A DNA stretch of 6,707 nucleotides, taken from NCBI GenBank assembly GCA_024642185.1, contig JAHEBR010000117.1:1-6707 (forward strand). The letters are read 5' to 3'. Source of the DNA: Marivivens sp. (GTDB lineage: Bacteria; Pseudomonadota; Alphaproteobacteria; Rhodobacterales; Rhodobacteraceae). How positions within the stretch are numbered: position 1 is the first letter of the stretch; the number at the start of each line of letters is the position of its first letter. Below the pieces are notes generated by a model. It was not told the DNA's origin, ran no database searches, and saw only the letters and a program-made list of their open reading frames with translations. The translations under genes were made by a program, and so were the position numbers. Of the stretch, positions 1 to 6,707 are shown piece by piece.

Positions 1-1792
1 CGAGCGCGAAGGCCAGTGGCGCCCAGCCGGTCTGCGGGCGGAGTTTCTCTTGACCCACATAGTGCGACCAGCCGCCACCCGACTGACCGATACAACCGCA
101 CATCACCAGCATGTTGATGACGCCACGGTAGTTCATATCCATGTGATACCAGTGGTTCATCGCCGCGCCGATGATGATCATCGACTTGCCGTTCGTCTTC
201 TCGGCGTTGCGGGCAAACTCGCGGGCAACCGTCGCGATCTTGTCGCGGCTGACGCCGGTGATCTTTTCCGCCCACGCAGGCGTGCCCGGAACCTGATCGT
301 CATAGCTCTTGGCGACCCAATCGCCGCCGAGGCCGCGATCGAGGCCATAGTTGGCGCAGAACAGGTCGAACACCGTGGCGACCTTGATGGTCTTGCGGCC
401 CACCTTGATCTTCTTGACCGGAATATTGCGGGTCAGAACCTCGGGGTGGTTGTCGGCTGCAAACTCAGGCGTCGCGTGGCCGCCGAAGTAGGGGAAATCG
501 ACCCCTTCGATGGCGTCGTGGTCCTCATCGAGAACAAGCGACATCTTGAGGCGCGTCTCGGCCTCGCCCTTGCGCTCTTCGAGGTTCCATTGGCCCTGCT
601 GGCCCCAGCGGTAGCCGATCGAGCCGTTGGGCGCGATCATCTGGCCGGTTTTCTCGTCGATACCGACGGTCTTCCAGTCGGGGTTGTTCTCTTCGCCCAG
701 CTTGTCGGAAAAATCGTCTGCGCGCAGGAAAGCGCCGGGAACGAGGCTGCCGTCCTTCTCGTCAAGTTTCACCAGCATCGGGAAATCGCTGTACTGGCGG
801 CAGTAGTTCTCGAAATACTCGGCCTGACGGTCGAGGTGGAACTCGCGCAGGATCACGTGGCCCATCGCCATGCCGAGTGCTGCGTCGGTGCCCTGCTTGG
901 GGTTGAGCCAGATGTCGCCGAATTTGGCGGCTTCGGAATAGTCGGGCGAAATGACCGCCGACTTGGTGCCGCGATAGCGGGCCTCGGTATAGAAGTGGGC
1001 GTCGGGCGTCCGGGTCTGGGGAACGTTGGAGCCCCAGAGCAGGAGGAAGCCCGCGTTATACCAGTCGGCCGATTCCGGCACGTCGGTCTGCTCGCCCCAG
1101 GTCATCGGCGAGGCGGGCGGAAGGTCGCAGTACCAATCGTAGAACGACATGCAGACGCCGCCCATCAGCGACAGATAGCGCGAGCCTGCCGCATACGAGA
1201 CCATCGACATGGCCGGGATCGGCGAGAAGCCGAACACGCGGTCGGGGCCGTATTTCTTGGCGGTATAGGCGTTGGCTGTCGCGGTGATCTCGGTCGCCTC
1301 GTCCCACGAGGCCCGGACGAAACCGCCCTTGCCGCGCATCTTGGTATAGGAGGCGCGCAGGATCGGATCCTCCTGGAGGGCCGTCCAGGCCTCGACAGGG
1401 CTCATCGTCTCGCGCATCCGGCGCCAGGCCCTGAGAAGACGGCCGCGCACAAGGGGCGTCTTCACGCGGTTGGCGGAATAGAGATACCAGCTATAGCTGG
1501 CGCCGCGGGCGCAGCCGCGTGGTTCGTGATTGGGAAGATCGGGGCGGGTCCGCGGATAATCGGTCTGCTGGGTTTCCCAGGTCACGATCCCCGACTTCAC
1601 GTAGATTTTCCAGCTGCACGACCCGGTGCAGTTCACACCGTGGGTCGAGCGGACGACTTTGTCGTGCCGCCAGCGGTTGCGGTAGGTGTCTTCCCAGGCG
1701 CGGTCTTCGCGGGTGACCTGACCGTGACCATTGGAGAACCGCTCCAGTTCCTTGGACTGGAAGAAGTTCAGTCTGTCGAGCAGGTGGCTCAT
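1..1792 (-). CDS. narG: Respiratory nitrate reductase alpha subunit NarG, N-terminal 597 codons (3' end outside window)
   Basis: Catalytic molybdenum subunit of the membrane-anchored NarGHI enzyme. It reduces nitrate to nitrite on the cytoplasmic face with quinol electrons relayed by NarI and NarH. The reading starts MSHLLDRLNFF and follows E. coli NarG nearly residue for residue as I recall it. Seen directly: the FS0 iron-sulfur ligands H51, C55 and C59 (motif HGVNCTGSC) and C94 (HEPRGC). The YCDLPP motif gives D223, equivalent to the Asp that coordinates Mo in E. coli. WGEQTDVPESADWYN follows, and GQSGGGWSHYVGQEKLRPQTGW lies near the left edge. The frame is intact to the edge; the full protein should be about 1,240 residues, so roughly half is missing. 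The start at 1792 has a good AAGGAG site seven bases upstream. It lies 62 bases after narK2 with no obvious promoter between, so it is probably transcribed with the narK genes. The long plus-strand open frame opposite it is a GC-rich antisense shadow. Confidence 0.97.
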   Translation of the reverse strand, partial: MSHLLDRLNFFQSKELERFSNGHGQVTREDRAWEDTYRNRWRHDKVVRSTHGVNCTGSCSWKIYVKSGIVTWETQQTDYPRTRPDLPNHEPRGCARGASYSWYLYSANRVKTPLVRGRLLRAWRRMRETMSPVEAWTALQEDPILRASYTKMRGKGGFVRASWDEATEITATANAYTAKKYGPDRVFGFSPIPAMSMVSYAAGSRYLSLMGGVCMSFYDWYCDLPPASPMTWGEQTDVPESADWYNAGFLLLWGSNVPQTRTPDAHFYTEARYRGTKSAVISPDYSEAAKFGDIWLNPKQGTDAALGMAMGHVILREFHLDRQAEYFENYCRQYSDFPMLVKLDEKDGSLVPGAFLRADDFSDKLGEENNPDWKTVGIDEKTGQMIAPNGSIGYRWGQQGQWNLEERKGEAETRLKMSLVLDEDHDAIEGVDFPYFGGHATPEFAADNHPEVLTRNIPVKKIKVGRKTIKVATVFDLFCANYGLDRGLGGDWVAKSYDDQVPGTPAWAEKITGVSRDKIATVAREFARNAEKTNGKSMIIIGAAMNHWYHMDMNYRGVINMLVMCGCIGQSGGGWSHYVGQEKLRPQTGWAPLAFAL

Positions 1793-1812
1793 ATCAATCT
1801 CCTTGAGGATGA

Positions 1813-1842
1813 TCCCGCGCGCCGGACGTCCGGCGCACGGGA
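1813..1842 (-). promoter_or_regulatory. Intercistronic GC-rich hairpin between narK2 and narG
   Basis: A 30-base inverted repeat centred between 1827 and 1828. The central 18 bases (1819-1836) are a perfect palindrome, and the arms pair for 15 positions with one exception, 1818/1837. That pair is C/A on the plus strand but G-U in a minus-strand transcript, so the stem is fully pairable only in the narK-narG message (minus the few bases needed for a loop). No U-tract follows, so it is not a standard intrinsic terminator. Inference: a processing or 3'-end protecting stem, or partial attenuation, setting the ratio of transporter to reductase message. A protein-binding palindrome is the alternative. 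Confidence 0.6.
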
Positions 1843-1854
1843 GAGGTCAGAGTG

Positions 1855-3252
1855 TCAGCAAGACACCGGAGCGTTCTTGCGGCTGTAGAAGATCCAGGTG
1901 ACCACAACGCAGACGACGTAGAACCACAGGAACCCCCACAGCGCCGCGTTCGGAGCGCCCGTCATGCTGATCGAGGTGCCGTAGAACTTGGGGATGAAGA
2001 AGGCGCCGTAGGCCGCGATGGCCGAGGTGAAGGCGATGATCGCAGCGCTTTCACGCTCGATCGCTTTCTGGATCAGGGCAGCGTCGGTGCCTTTCATCAG
2101 GCGCGGCAATTCCTTCTTCATGATCGAGGGGATCATCTGGAAGGTGGAGGCGTTGCCCACACCGGTGAGGAAGAACAGCGCCATGAAGCAGGCGAAAAAG
2201 CCCCAGAAGTTGCCATCAGCGTCGGCCGCAGAGGGCAGGAACTGAAGCACACCCCAGACCGAGATGATCATGCCGATGAAGACATAGAACGTCACGCGGC
2301 CACCGCCGAACTTGTCTGAAACCCATCCCGTTGCTGCGCGGCTCAGGGCGCCGACGAGCGGCCCGAGGAAGGCATAGGACAGAACGTTCACATCGGGGAA
2401 CTGGGTCTTCATCAGAAGCGGGAAGCCCGCCGAGTAGCCGATGAAGCTGCCGAAGGTTCCGGTGTAGAGGACGCACATGACCCAGTTGTGGAACCGCTTG
2501 AGGATCGACAGCTGATCACCGAGCGAGGCTTTGGCGTCGGCGATGTCATTCATGCCGAACCATGCCGCAACCGCGCTGATCGCGATGAACGGAACCCAGA
2601 TAAAGCCGGCGTTCTGGATCCAGAGCTGGCTACCGTTCGAGAGGGTCACCGGCTCACCACCGAGTGCGCCGAAGACGCCAGCGGTAATCACCATCGGCAC
2701 GACAAACTGCATGACCGATACGCCAAGGTTACCGAGGCCCGCATTCATCGCCAGCGCCTGTCCTTTGGTCGCCTTCGGATAGAAATAGGCGATGTTGGCC
2801 ATCGACGAGGCGAAGTTGCCGCCACCGAAACCGCACATAAGGGCGAGGATCAAGAACATGGAATAGGGCGTTTCGGGGTTCTGGACCGCAAAACCGATGC
2901 CCAGCGCGGGCAGCAGCAGCGATGCCGAGGAGATCGCCGTCCATTTGCGGCCGCCGAAGATCGGGATCATAAAGCTGTAGAAGATCCGCAGCGTCGCACC
3001 CGAAAGGCCAGGCAGCGACGCGAGCCAGAAGAGCTGGCCGGTTGTGTATTCAAAGCCGATCGCCGGCAGTTTTGCCACAACGACCGACCACACCATCCAG
3101 ACCGAAAAGGCCAGAAGAAGGTTGGGGATCGAGATCCAGAGATTGCGGGCCGCGACAGCCTTGCCGCGCTTTTCCCAGAAGTCTTTATCTTCCGGGCGCC
3201 AGTCGGTCAGGGTGTGCCCCTGCTGTCCGACGGTGTTTGCTGAAGTCGCCAT
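1855..3252 (-). CDS. narK2: Nitrate/nitrite antiporter of the NarK2 (E. coli NarK) type
   Basis: A 465-residue major facilitator superfamily protein of the nitrate/nitrite porter family, in the inner membrane, expected to exchange cytoplasmic nitrite for external nitrate. It starts with a hydrophilic arm containing TDWRPEDKDFW (residues 16-26), a hallmark shared with E. coli NarK, followed by about 12 hydrophobic segments. Substrate-binding arginines are present at R89 (GATLRIFYSF) and R305 (GALSRAATG), the same numbers as in E. coli NarK. Nitrate signatures are seen around 170-178 (NAGLGNLGV) and 363-373 (TGVGNASTFQM), with FASSMANI at 147-154. The C-terminal FFIPKFYGTS...VVTWIFYSRK also matches NarK. 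The start at 3252 has AAGGGGAA about six bases upstream. It is 62 bases downstream of narK1 and 62 bases upstream of narG, all same strand, which fits one operon. In Paracoccus the NarK1 and NarK2 units are known as one fused protein; here they are separate genes. Confidence 0.95.
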   Translation of the reverse strand: MATSANTVGQQGHTLTDWRPEDKDFWEKRGKAVAARNLWISIPNLLLAFSVWMVWSVVVAKLPAIGFEYTTGQLFWLASLPGLSGATLRIFYSFMIPIFGGRKWTAISSASLLLPALGIGFAVQNPETPYSMFLILALMCGFGGGNFASSMANIAYFYPKATKGQALAMNAGLGNLGVSVMQFVVPMVITAGVFGALGGEPVTLSNGSQLWIQNAGFIWVPFIAISAVAAWFGMNDIADAKASLGDQLSILKRFHNWVMCVLYTGTFGSFIGYSAGFPLLMKTQFPDVNVLSYAFLGPLVGALSRAATGWVSDKFGGGRVTFYVFIGMIISVWGVLQFLPSAADADGNFWGFFACFMALFFLTGVGNASTFQMIPSIMKKELPRLMKGTDAALIQKAIERESAAIIAFTSAIAAYGAFFIPKFYGTSISMTGAPNAALWGFLWFYVVCVVVTWIFYSRKNAPVSC

Positions 3253-3280
3253 GGGTGTTCCCCTTTGCAGCGGTTGAGGG

Positions 3281-3305
3281 GCCGGGCCACATCATGCGGC
3301 CCGGC
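3281..3305 (-). promoter_or_regulatory. Intercistronic GC-rich hairpin between narK1 and narK2
   Basis: Perfect 8-base arms GCCGGGCC (3281-3288) and GGCCCGGC (3298-3305) enclose a 9-base loop. They sit nine bases past the narK1 stop codon and end about 28 bases before the narK2 start. No U-run follows on the minus strand, so efficient termination is unlikely. Probably an mRNA stabilising or processing element, or a weak attenuator, comparable to the stem in the next spacer. Confidence 0.5.
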
Positions 3306-3314
3306 GGGATTGGA

Positions 3315-4721
3315 TTATTGAGCCGGACGGGCGCTTTGCGCTTCGAGCGCCTCCATGCCGGCCCGAAGTTCTGAGTTGGCACGCTCGGCACGGCGGCGAA
3401 GCGTCTCGATATTGGCCGCGGCGAAAGCGGCCCGCTCTTCATCTTCCTGCTTCGTCGAGAAGCGGACGAAGAAGGCCAGAACCGAGGCACAGGACACCAC
3501 GATGCCGAGGATGAAGAAGGCCTGATGCCAATCAAGCGTGCCCTTGAAGAGGAAGCCCGCGAGGACCGCACCGGCGTTGCCACCGGCACCAACCACACCA
3601 GCCACAGCGCCAAGCGCCTTCTTGTTGATGAAGGGAACGACCGAGTATGTGGCCCCTTCCGCCATCTGCGTGAAGAGCGAGAAGACGATGAGCGCGGGCA
3701 GAGCCAGGAAGAGCACCGACATCTGGCTGAAGATCATCAGCGCAAAGCCTTCAAAGAGGATACAGACGAAGAGCCAGAAGGCACGCCCCTTCAGACCCCA
3801 GAGCGACCCGAAGTTGTCGCCGAACAGGCCGCCGAGCGTGCGGGCGAAAATGTTCATCAGGCCGAACGAGGCCGCCATCAGACCGGCGGTGACGAGCGTC
3901 AGATCAAAGTAGTCGATGAAATAGAGCGCGGCGACGTTGTTGACCGTCAGCTCGATGCCAAAGCAGGCGCCATAGATCACGAACAGAACCCAAACGCGCG
4001 GGTCTTTCATCGCATGCCAATAGGCACCGGTGACTTTCTTCTTCTCGGGCATCATGCCCCTGGCGCGCAGGTCGTCAAAATTGCCGTCCGGCGCGTCTTG
4101 GGTGAGGAAGTAGTAGGCAATACCGGTCAGGAAGATGATCGAACCGACCACCACCATCGAAAGCCGCCAACCAAGCGCTTCGGAGAAGCCAAAGCCCACC
4201 ACAAAGACCGAGAACAGGAGCGGCATGACGAACTGCGTGACACCGCCGCCGAGGTTGCCCCATCCGGCGCTTGTCGCGTTGGCCTGGCCCACCACGTTGG
4301 GGGCAAACATGACGCTCGTATGATACTGTGTGATGACAAACGAGGCGCCGATACCACCGATCAGAACCCGGAAAAGCAGGAAGGTCTGGAAATCATGTGC
4401 AAAGCCGATGCCCATCACGGGCAGCGCGCCAAGCATAAGAAGCCATGTATAGGATTTCCGCGGACCGATCCGGTCGACCAGCCAGCCGACAAACAGCCGG
4501 GCAAAGATCGTGACCGACACCGAGCCGATGATGGCCCAGCCAACCTGATCCTTGGTCAACTGCAATTCGTCCCGCACAACCGACATGAGCGGCGCGATGC
4601 CGAACCATGCAAAGAAGCAGGCGAAAAAGGCGAACCACGTCATGTGGAACGTCCTGATCTGGACCATTCTCACATCGAAGAAGTTGCGCCACAGGCTTGT
4701 TGCCTTGTTCTGTAACTCCAT
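3315..4721 (-). CDS. narK1: Nitrate/proton symporter of the NarK1 type
   Basis: A 468-residue major facilitator permease of the nitrate/nitrite porter family, expected to import nitrate with protons and so start nitrate respiration before nitrite is available for exchange. It resembles the NarK1/NasA/NRT2 branch rather than E. coli NarK: it opens WFAFFACFFAWFGIAPLM (residues 29-46). R75 lies in TIFARLFVGWLVDRIGPRK, and R294 is in the matching position of the second half (IFARTLGG). The nitrate signatures are AGWGNLGGG (152-160) and GVVGAGGNAGAV (375-386). About 12 membrane segments are visible. A charged, Ala/Glu/Arg-rich tail of about 45 residues (424-468) follows the last one and looks helical. 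I chose the ATG at 4721 because GGAGGGA sits just upstream. A TTG at 4757 and an ATG at 4733 would add 12 or 4 residues but lack a ribosome site. It is the first gene of the nar operon, facing narR. Confidence 0.94.
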   Translation of the reverse strand: MELQNKATSLWRNFFDVRMVQIRTFHMTWFAFFACFFAWFGIAPLMSVVRDELQLTKDQVGWAIIGSVSVTIFARLFVGWLVDRIGPRKSYTWLLMLGALPVMGIGFAHDFQTFLLFRVLIGGIGASFVITQYHTSVMFAPNVVGQANATSAGWGNLGGGVTQFVMPLLFSVFVVGFGFSEALGWRLSMVVVGSIIFLTGIAYYFLTQDAPDGNFDDLRARGMMPEKKKVTGAYWHAMKDPRVWVLFVIYGACFGIELTVNNVAALYFIDYFDLTLVTAGLMAASFGLMNIFARTLGGLFGDNFGSLWGLKGRAFWLFVCILFEGFALMIFSQMSVLFLALPALIVFSLFTQMAEGATYSVVPFINKKALGAVAGVVGAGGNAGAVLAGFLFKGTLDWHQAFFILGIVVSCASVLAFFVRFSTKQEDEERAAFAAANIETLRRRAERANSELRAGMEALEAQSARPAQ

Positions 4722-4724
4722 TTG

Positions 4725-4731
4725 TCCCTCC
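4725..4731 (-). promoter_or_regulatory. Ribosome binding site deciding the narK1 start
   Basis: GGAGGGA on the minus strand, three bases before the ATG at 4721 (five bases from GGAGG). The in-frame ATG at 4733 overlaps this site and has no Shine-Dalgarno of its own, nor does the TTG at 4757. This supports the shorter 468-residue protein. Confidence 0.75.
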
Positions 4732-4801
4732 ATTCCCGGACGGCAAAGGCCGCCCAACTTGGGTTGTGAGACGCATGTGCCATCCGGCCCGAACGGAGGA
4801 C

Positions 4802-4815
4802 TTGATCCATGTCAA
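4802..4815 (-). promoter_or_regulatory. Fnr/NarR-type operator for the narK1 promoter
   Basis: TTGATCCATGTCAA matches the Fnr consensus TTGAT-N4-ATCAA at 9 of 10 defined positions. Its centre is 87 bases upstream of the narK1 start. If it acts as a class II activator site at -41.5, transcription would begin near 4767 and leave a leader of about 46 bases. The corresponding -10 region (about 4774-4779, CACATG on the minus strand) is poor, as expected for an activator-dependent promoter. Which protein binds, NarR or an oxygen-sensing Fnr, cannot be told from the site, since NarR has the same DNA-contact residues. Confidence 0.75.
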
Positions 4816-4865
4816 TTTTTGAAGTTAAACGATTGAAATAATTATATAATCCAAATTTATCAATC
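4816..4865 (+). promoter_or_regulatory. narR promoter (candidate): AT-rich core of the divergent region with a candidate narR promoter
   Basis: This 50-base stretch is strikingly AT-rich within otherwise GC-rich DNA. It contains TATAAT at 4845-4850, inside the palindrome ATTATATAAT (4841-4850), so a -10 hexamer can be read on either strand. No good -35 lies 16-18 bases upstream for the plus strand; TTGAAG at 4819 is 20 bases away. An alternative pair is TTGAAA (4833-4838) with TTTATC (4856-4861) at 17 bases. Seen from narK1, the same DNA lies just upstream of its operator and could serve as an UP element. The assignment is tentative. Confidence 0.35.
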
Positions 4866-4937
4866 GGCCAAAGCGCTTCCAACAATTCACGAGGGCAAAG
4901 ATGTTTGGTGACATCCGAAGGGATATCAAATAGGGTC

Positions 4938-4951
4938 TTGATAAAGATCAA
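4938..4951 (+). promoter_or_regulatory. Perfect Fnr-type operator directly before narR
   Basis: TTGATAAAGATCAA is an exact TTGAT-N4-ATCAA Fnr consensus, extended by C/G to a 16-base dyad (4937-4952). It ends 11 bases before the narR ATG, just ahead of its GAGGAA ribosome site (4954-4959). That is too far downstream to activate a promoter giving full-length narR, so repression or road-blocking of narR transcription by NarR itself or by Fnr is the natural reading. It could also act as a distant second site for narK1. Confidence 0.8.
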
Positions 4952-4962
4952 GCGAGGAAACG

Positions 4963-5661
4963 ATGCGACCCGGAGAGATTGATGAAATTCGCAAACTCCC
5001 GCTGTTCGCGGCCATGCTCCCCGAAAACTTCGACGCCTTGTTTCGTGGCGCTTATGTCCAGAGTTTCCCGCCACAGATCGAACTGATCCGCGAAGGCGAT
5101 CCTGCGGATTTTCTTCATGTGGTCCTTGAGGGTTCGGTCGAGCTTTTCGCGACTTGGAACAACCGCGAAACCACGATGGCCACGGTGGCGCCCATCGCAA
5201 CCTTCATTCTTGCGGCTACAATCAAGAACGGCCCTTATCTCATGTCGGCCCGAACCCTCGAAAAAGCGCGGGTGATCCTTCTTCCGTCCGCCGATGTCCG
5301 CAAGATCTTTACGACCGATACCGGCTTCGCCCAGGCCATCATCCTAGATTTGGCCCAATGCTATCGGTCGGTCGTTAAATCCCATAAGGACCTCAAGCTC
5401 AGAACCTCTGTCGAGAGGCTCGCCAACTACCTTCTTCGCAAGGACCAACAGGCTGGCGAGCAGGGCCATTTCGACCTCAAGATCGAAAAGCGTCGGTTGG
5501 CATCATATTTGGGCATGACCGCTGAAAACCTCTCGCGCTCCATTCGAACCCTGAACGGCTATGGTGTCGAGATCGACGGAAGCCAGGTCAGAATTACTGA
5601 CCGCAAAGACCTTGCGGCCTTTGCCAAACCCACGCCTTTGATCGACGATCCAAAGTGCTAG
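4963..5661 (+). CDS. narR: Crp/Fnr-family transcription activator, NarR type (nitrate/nitrite-responsive)
   Basis: A 232-residue cytoplasmic regulator. Residues 1-110 form a cyclic-nucleotide-binding-like beta-barrel (IRKLPLFAAM near the start, LIREGDPADFLHVVLEGSVELF at 41-62). A long dimer helix follows (about 112-145). The winged helix-turn-helix is at about 149-212, with RLASYLGMTAENLSRSIRTL. E188, S191 and R192 occupy the E-x-x-S-R positions by which Fnr reads TTGAT half-sites. There are only two cysteines (C133 and the last residue) and no N-terminal cluster, so no Fnr-type 4Fe-4S oxygen sensor is possible. The family member NarR of Paracoccus has this property and activates narK-narG in response to nitrate or nitrite. 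The divergent position next to narK1 supports that name. DNR/NnrR-type nitric-oxide regulators have similar domains and are the main alternative. The ATG at 4963 has GAGGAA before it and keeps the typical family N-terminus. Confidence 0.87.
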   Translation: MRPGEIDEIRKLPLFAAMLPENFDALFRGAYVQSFPPQIELIREGDPADFLHVVLEGSVELFATWNNRETTMATVAPIATFILAATIKNGPYLMSARTLEKARVILLPSADVRKIFTTDTGFAQAIILDLAQCYRSVVKSHKDLKLRTSVERLANYLLRKDQQAGEQGHFDLKIEKRRLASYLGMTAENLSRSIRTLNGYGVEIDGSQVRITDRKDLAAFAKPTPLIDDPKC

Positions 5662-5675
5662 GGAGCCCGAGCTGC

Positions 5676-6707
<1,032 letters not shown>

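Noticed and set aside
50..1888. A 612-codon open frame on the plus strand opposite narG.
   Set aside because: Its product has no recognisable domain and is rich in Arg, Gly, His and Val. The minus strand encodes a near-perfect NarG with all metal ligands. Long antisense frames are expected in GC-rich coding DNA.
2488..4715. Long plus-strand open frames opposite narK2 (2488-3243) and narK1 (3525-4715).
   Set aside because: They are highly charged, low-complexity translations of the complement of membrane-segment codons, with no ribosome sites or family resemblance. The minus-strand transporters explain the DNA fully.
4722..4757. An N-terminal extension of narK1 starting at TTG 4757 or ATG 4733.
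   Set aside because: Neither has a Shine-Dalgarno sequence, and the extra residues (MGGLCRPGMEGQ) do not look like the family. GGAGGGA before the ATG at 4721 fits better.
4816..4951. An IHF site in the divergent promoter, as found in some other nar control regions.
   Set aside because: TATCAA occurs at 4858-4863 and 4924-4929, but the TTR part of the WATCAA-N4-TTR consensus is missing at both. I found no matching site on the other strand.

Overview
The window looks like chromosomal DNA from a GC-rich alphaproteobacterium, most likely Rhodobacterales/Paracoccus-like. The gene set and order (a Crp/Fnr regulator diverging from nitrate transporter genes that lead into the membrane-bound nitrate reductase) match the narR-narK-narGHJI locus known from Paracoccus. 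This assignment rests on recalled protein families and gene order; no database search was run.

Layout. On the minus strand, reading right to left from about 4721, lie narK1 (nitrate/proton symporter type), narK2 (nitrate/nitrite antiporter type, E. coli NarK-like) and the first 597 codons of narG (catalytic subunit of respiratory nitrate reductase), which runs off the left edge. Both spacers in this run (narK1-narK2 and narK2-narG) are short, and each holds a strong GC-rich hairpin without a U-tract. They look more like mRNA processing or stability elements than terminators, so the three genes probably form one operon that continues into narHJI outside the window.

The stretch from 4722 to 4962 is the divergent control region. 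It holds one near-consensus Fnr-type box placed to activate narK1, an AT-rich core with a candidate narR promoter, and a second, perfect Fnr-type box immediately before the narR ribosome binding site. narR (4963-5661, plus strand) encodes a Crp/Fnr regulator that keeps the Fnr DNA-reading residues but lacks the iron-sulfur cysteines. That is the known NarR pattern: nitrate/nitrite-responsive rather than directly oxygen-sensing.

Tail-to-tail with narR, after only 14 bases, is a partial sugar ABC-transporter ATPase of the MalK/UgpC group, closest in my recollection to alpha-glucoside AglK proteins. Its first ~20 residues lie beyond the right edge. It belongs to a different functional unit.

Working picture: NarR (probably with an oxygen-sensing Fnr) switches on narK1K2GHJI. 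NarK1 brings nitrate in with protons, NarG reduces it on the cytoplasmic side, and NarK2 exchanges the nitrite produced for more nitrate. I see no wholly new system here. The most interesting parts are the two-box control region, the unfused narK1/narK2 pair and the paired intercistronic hairpins.
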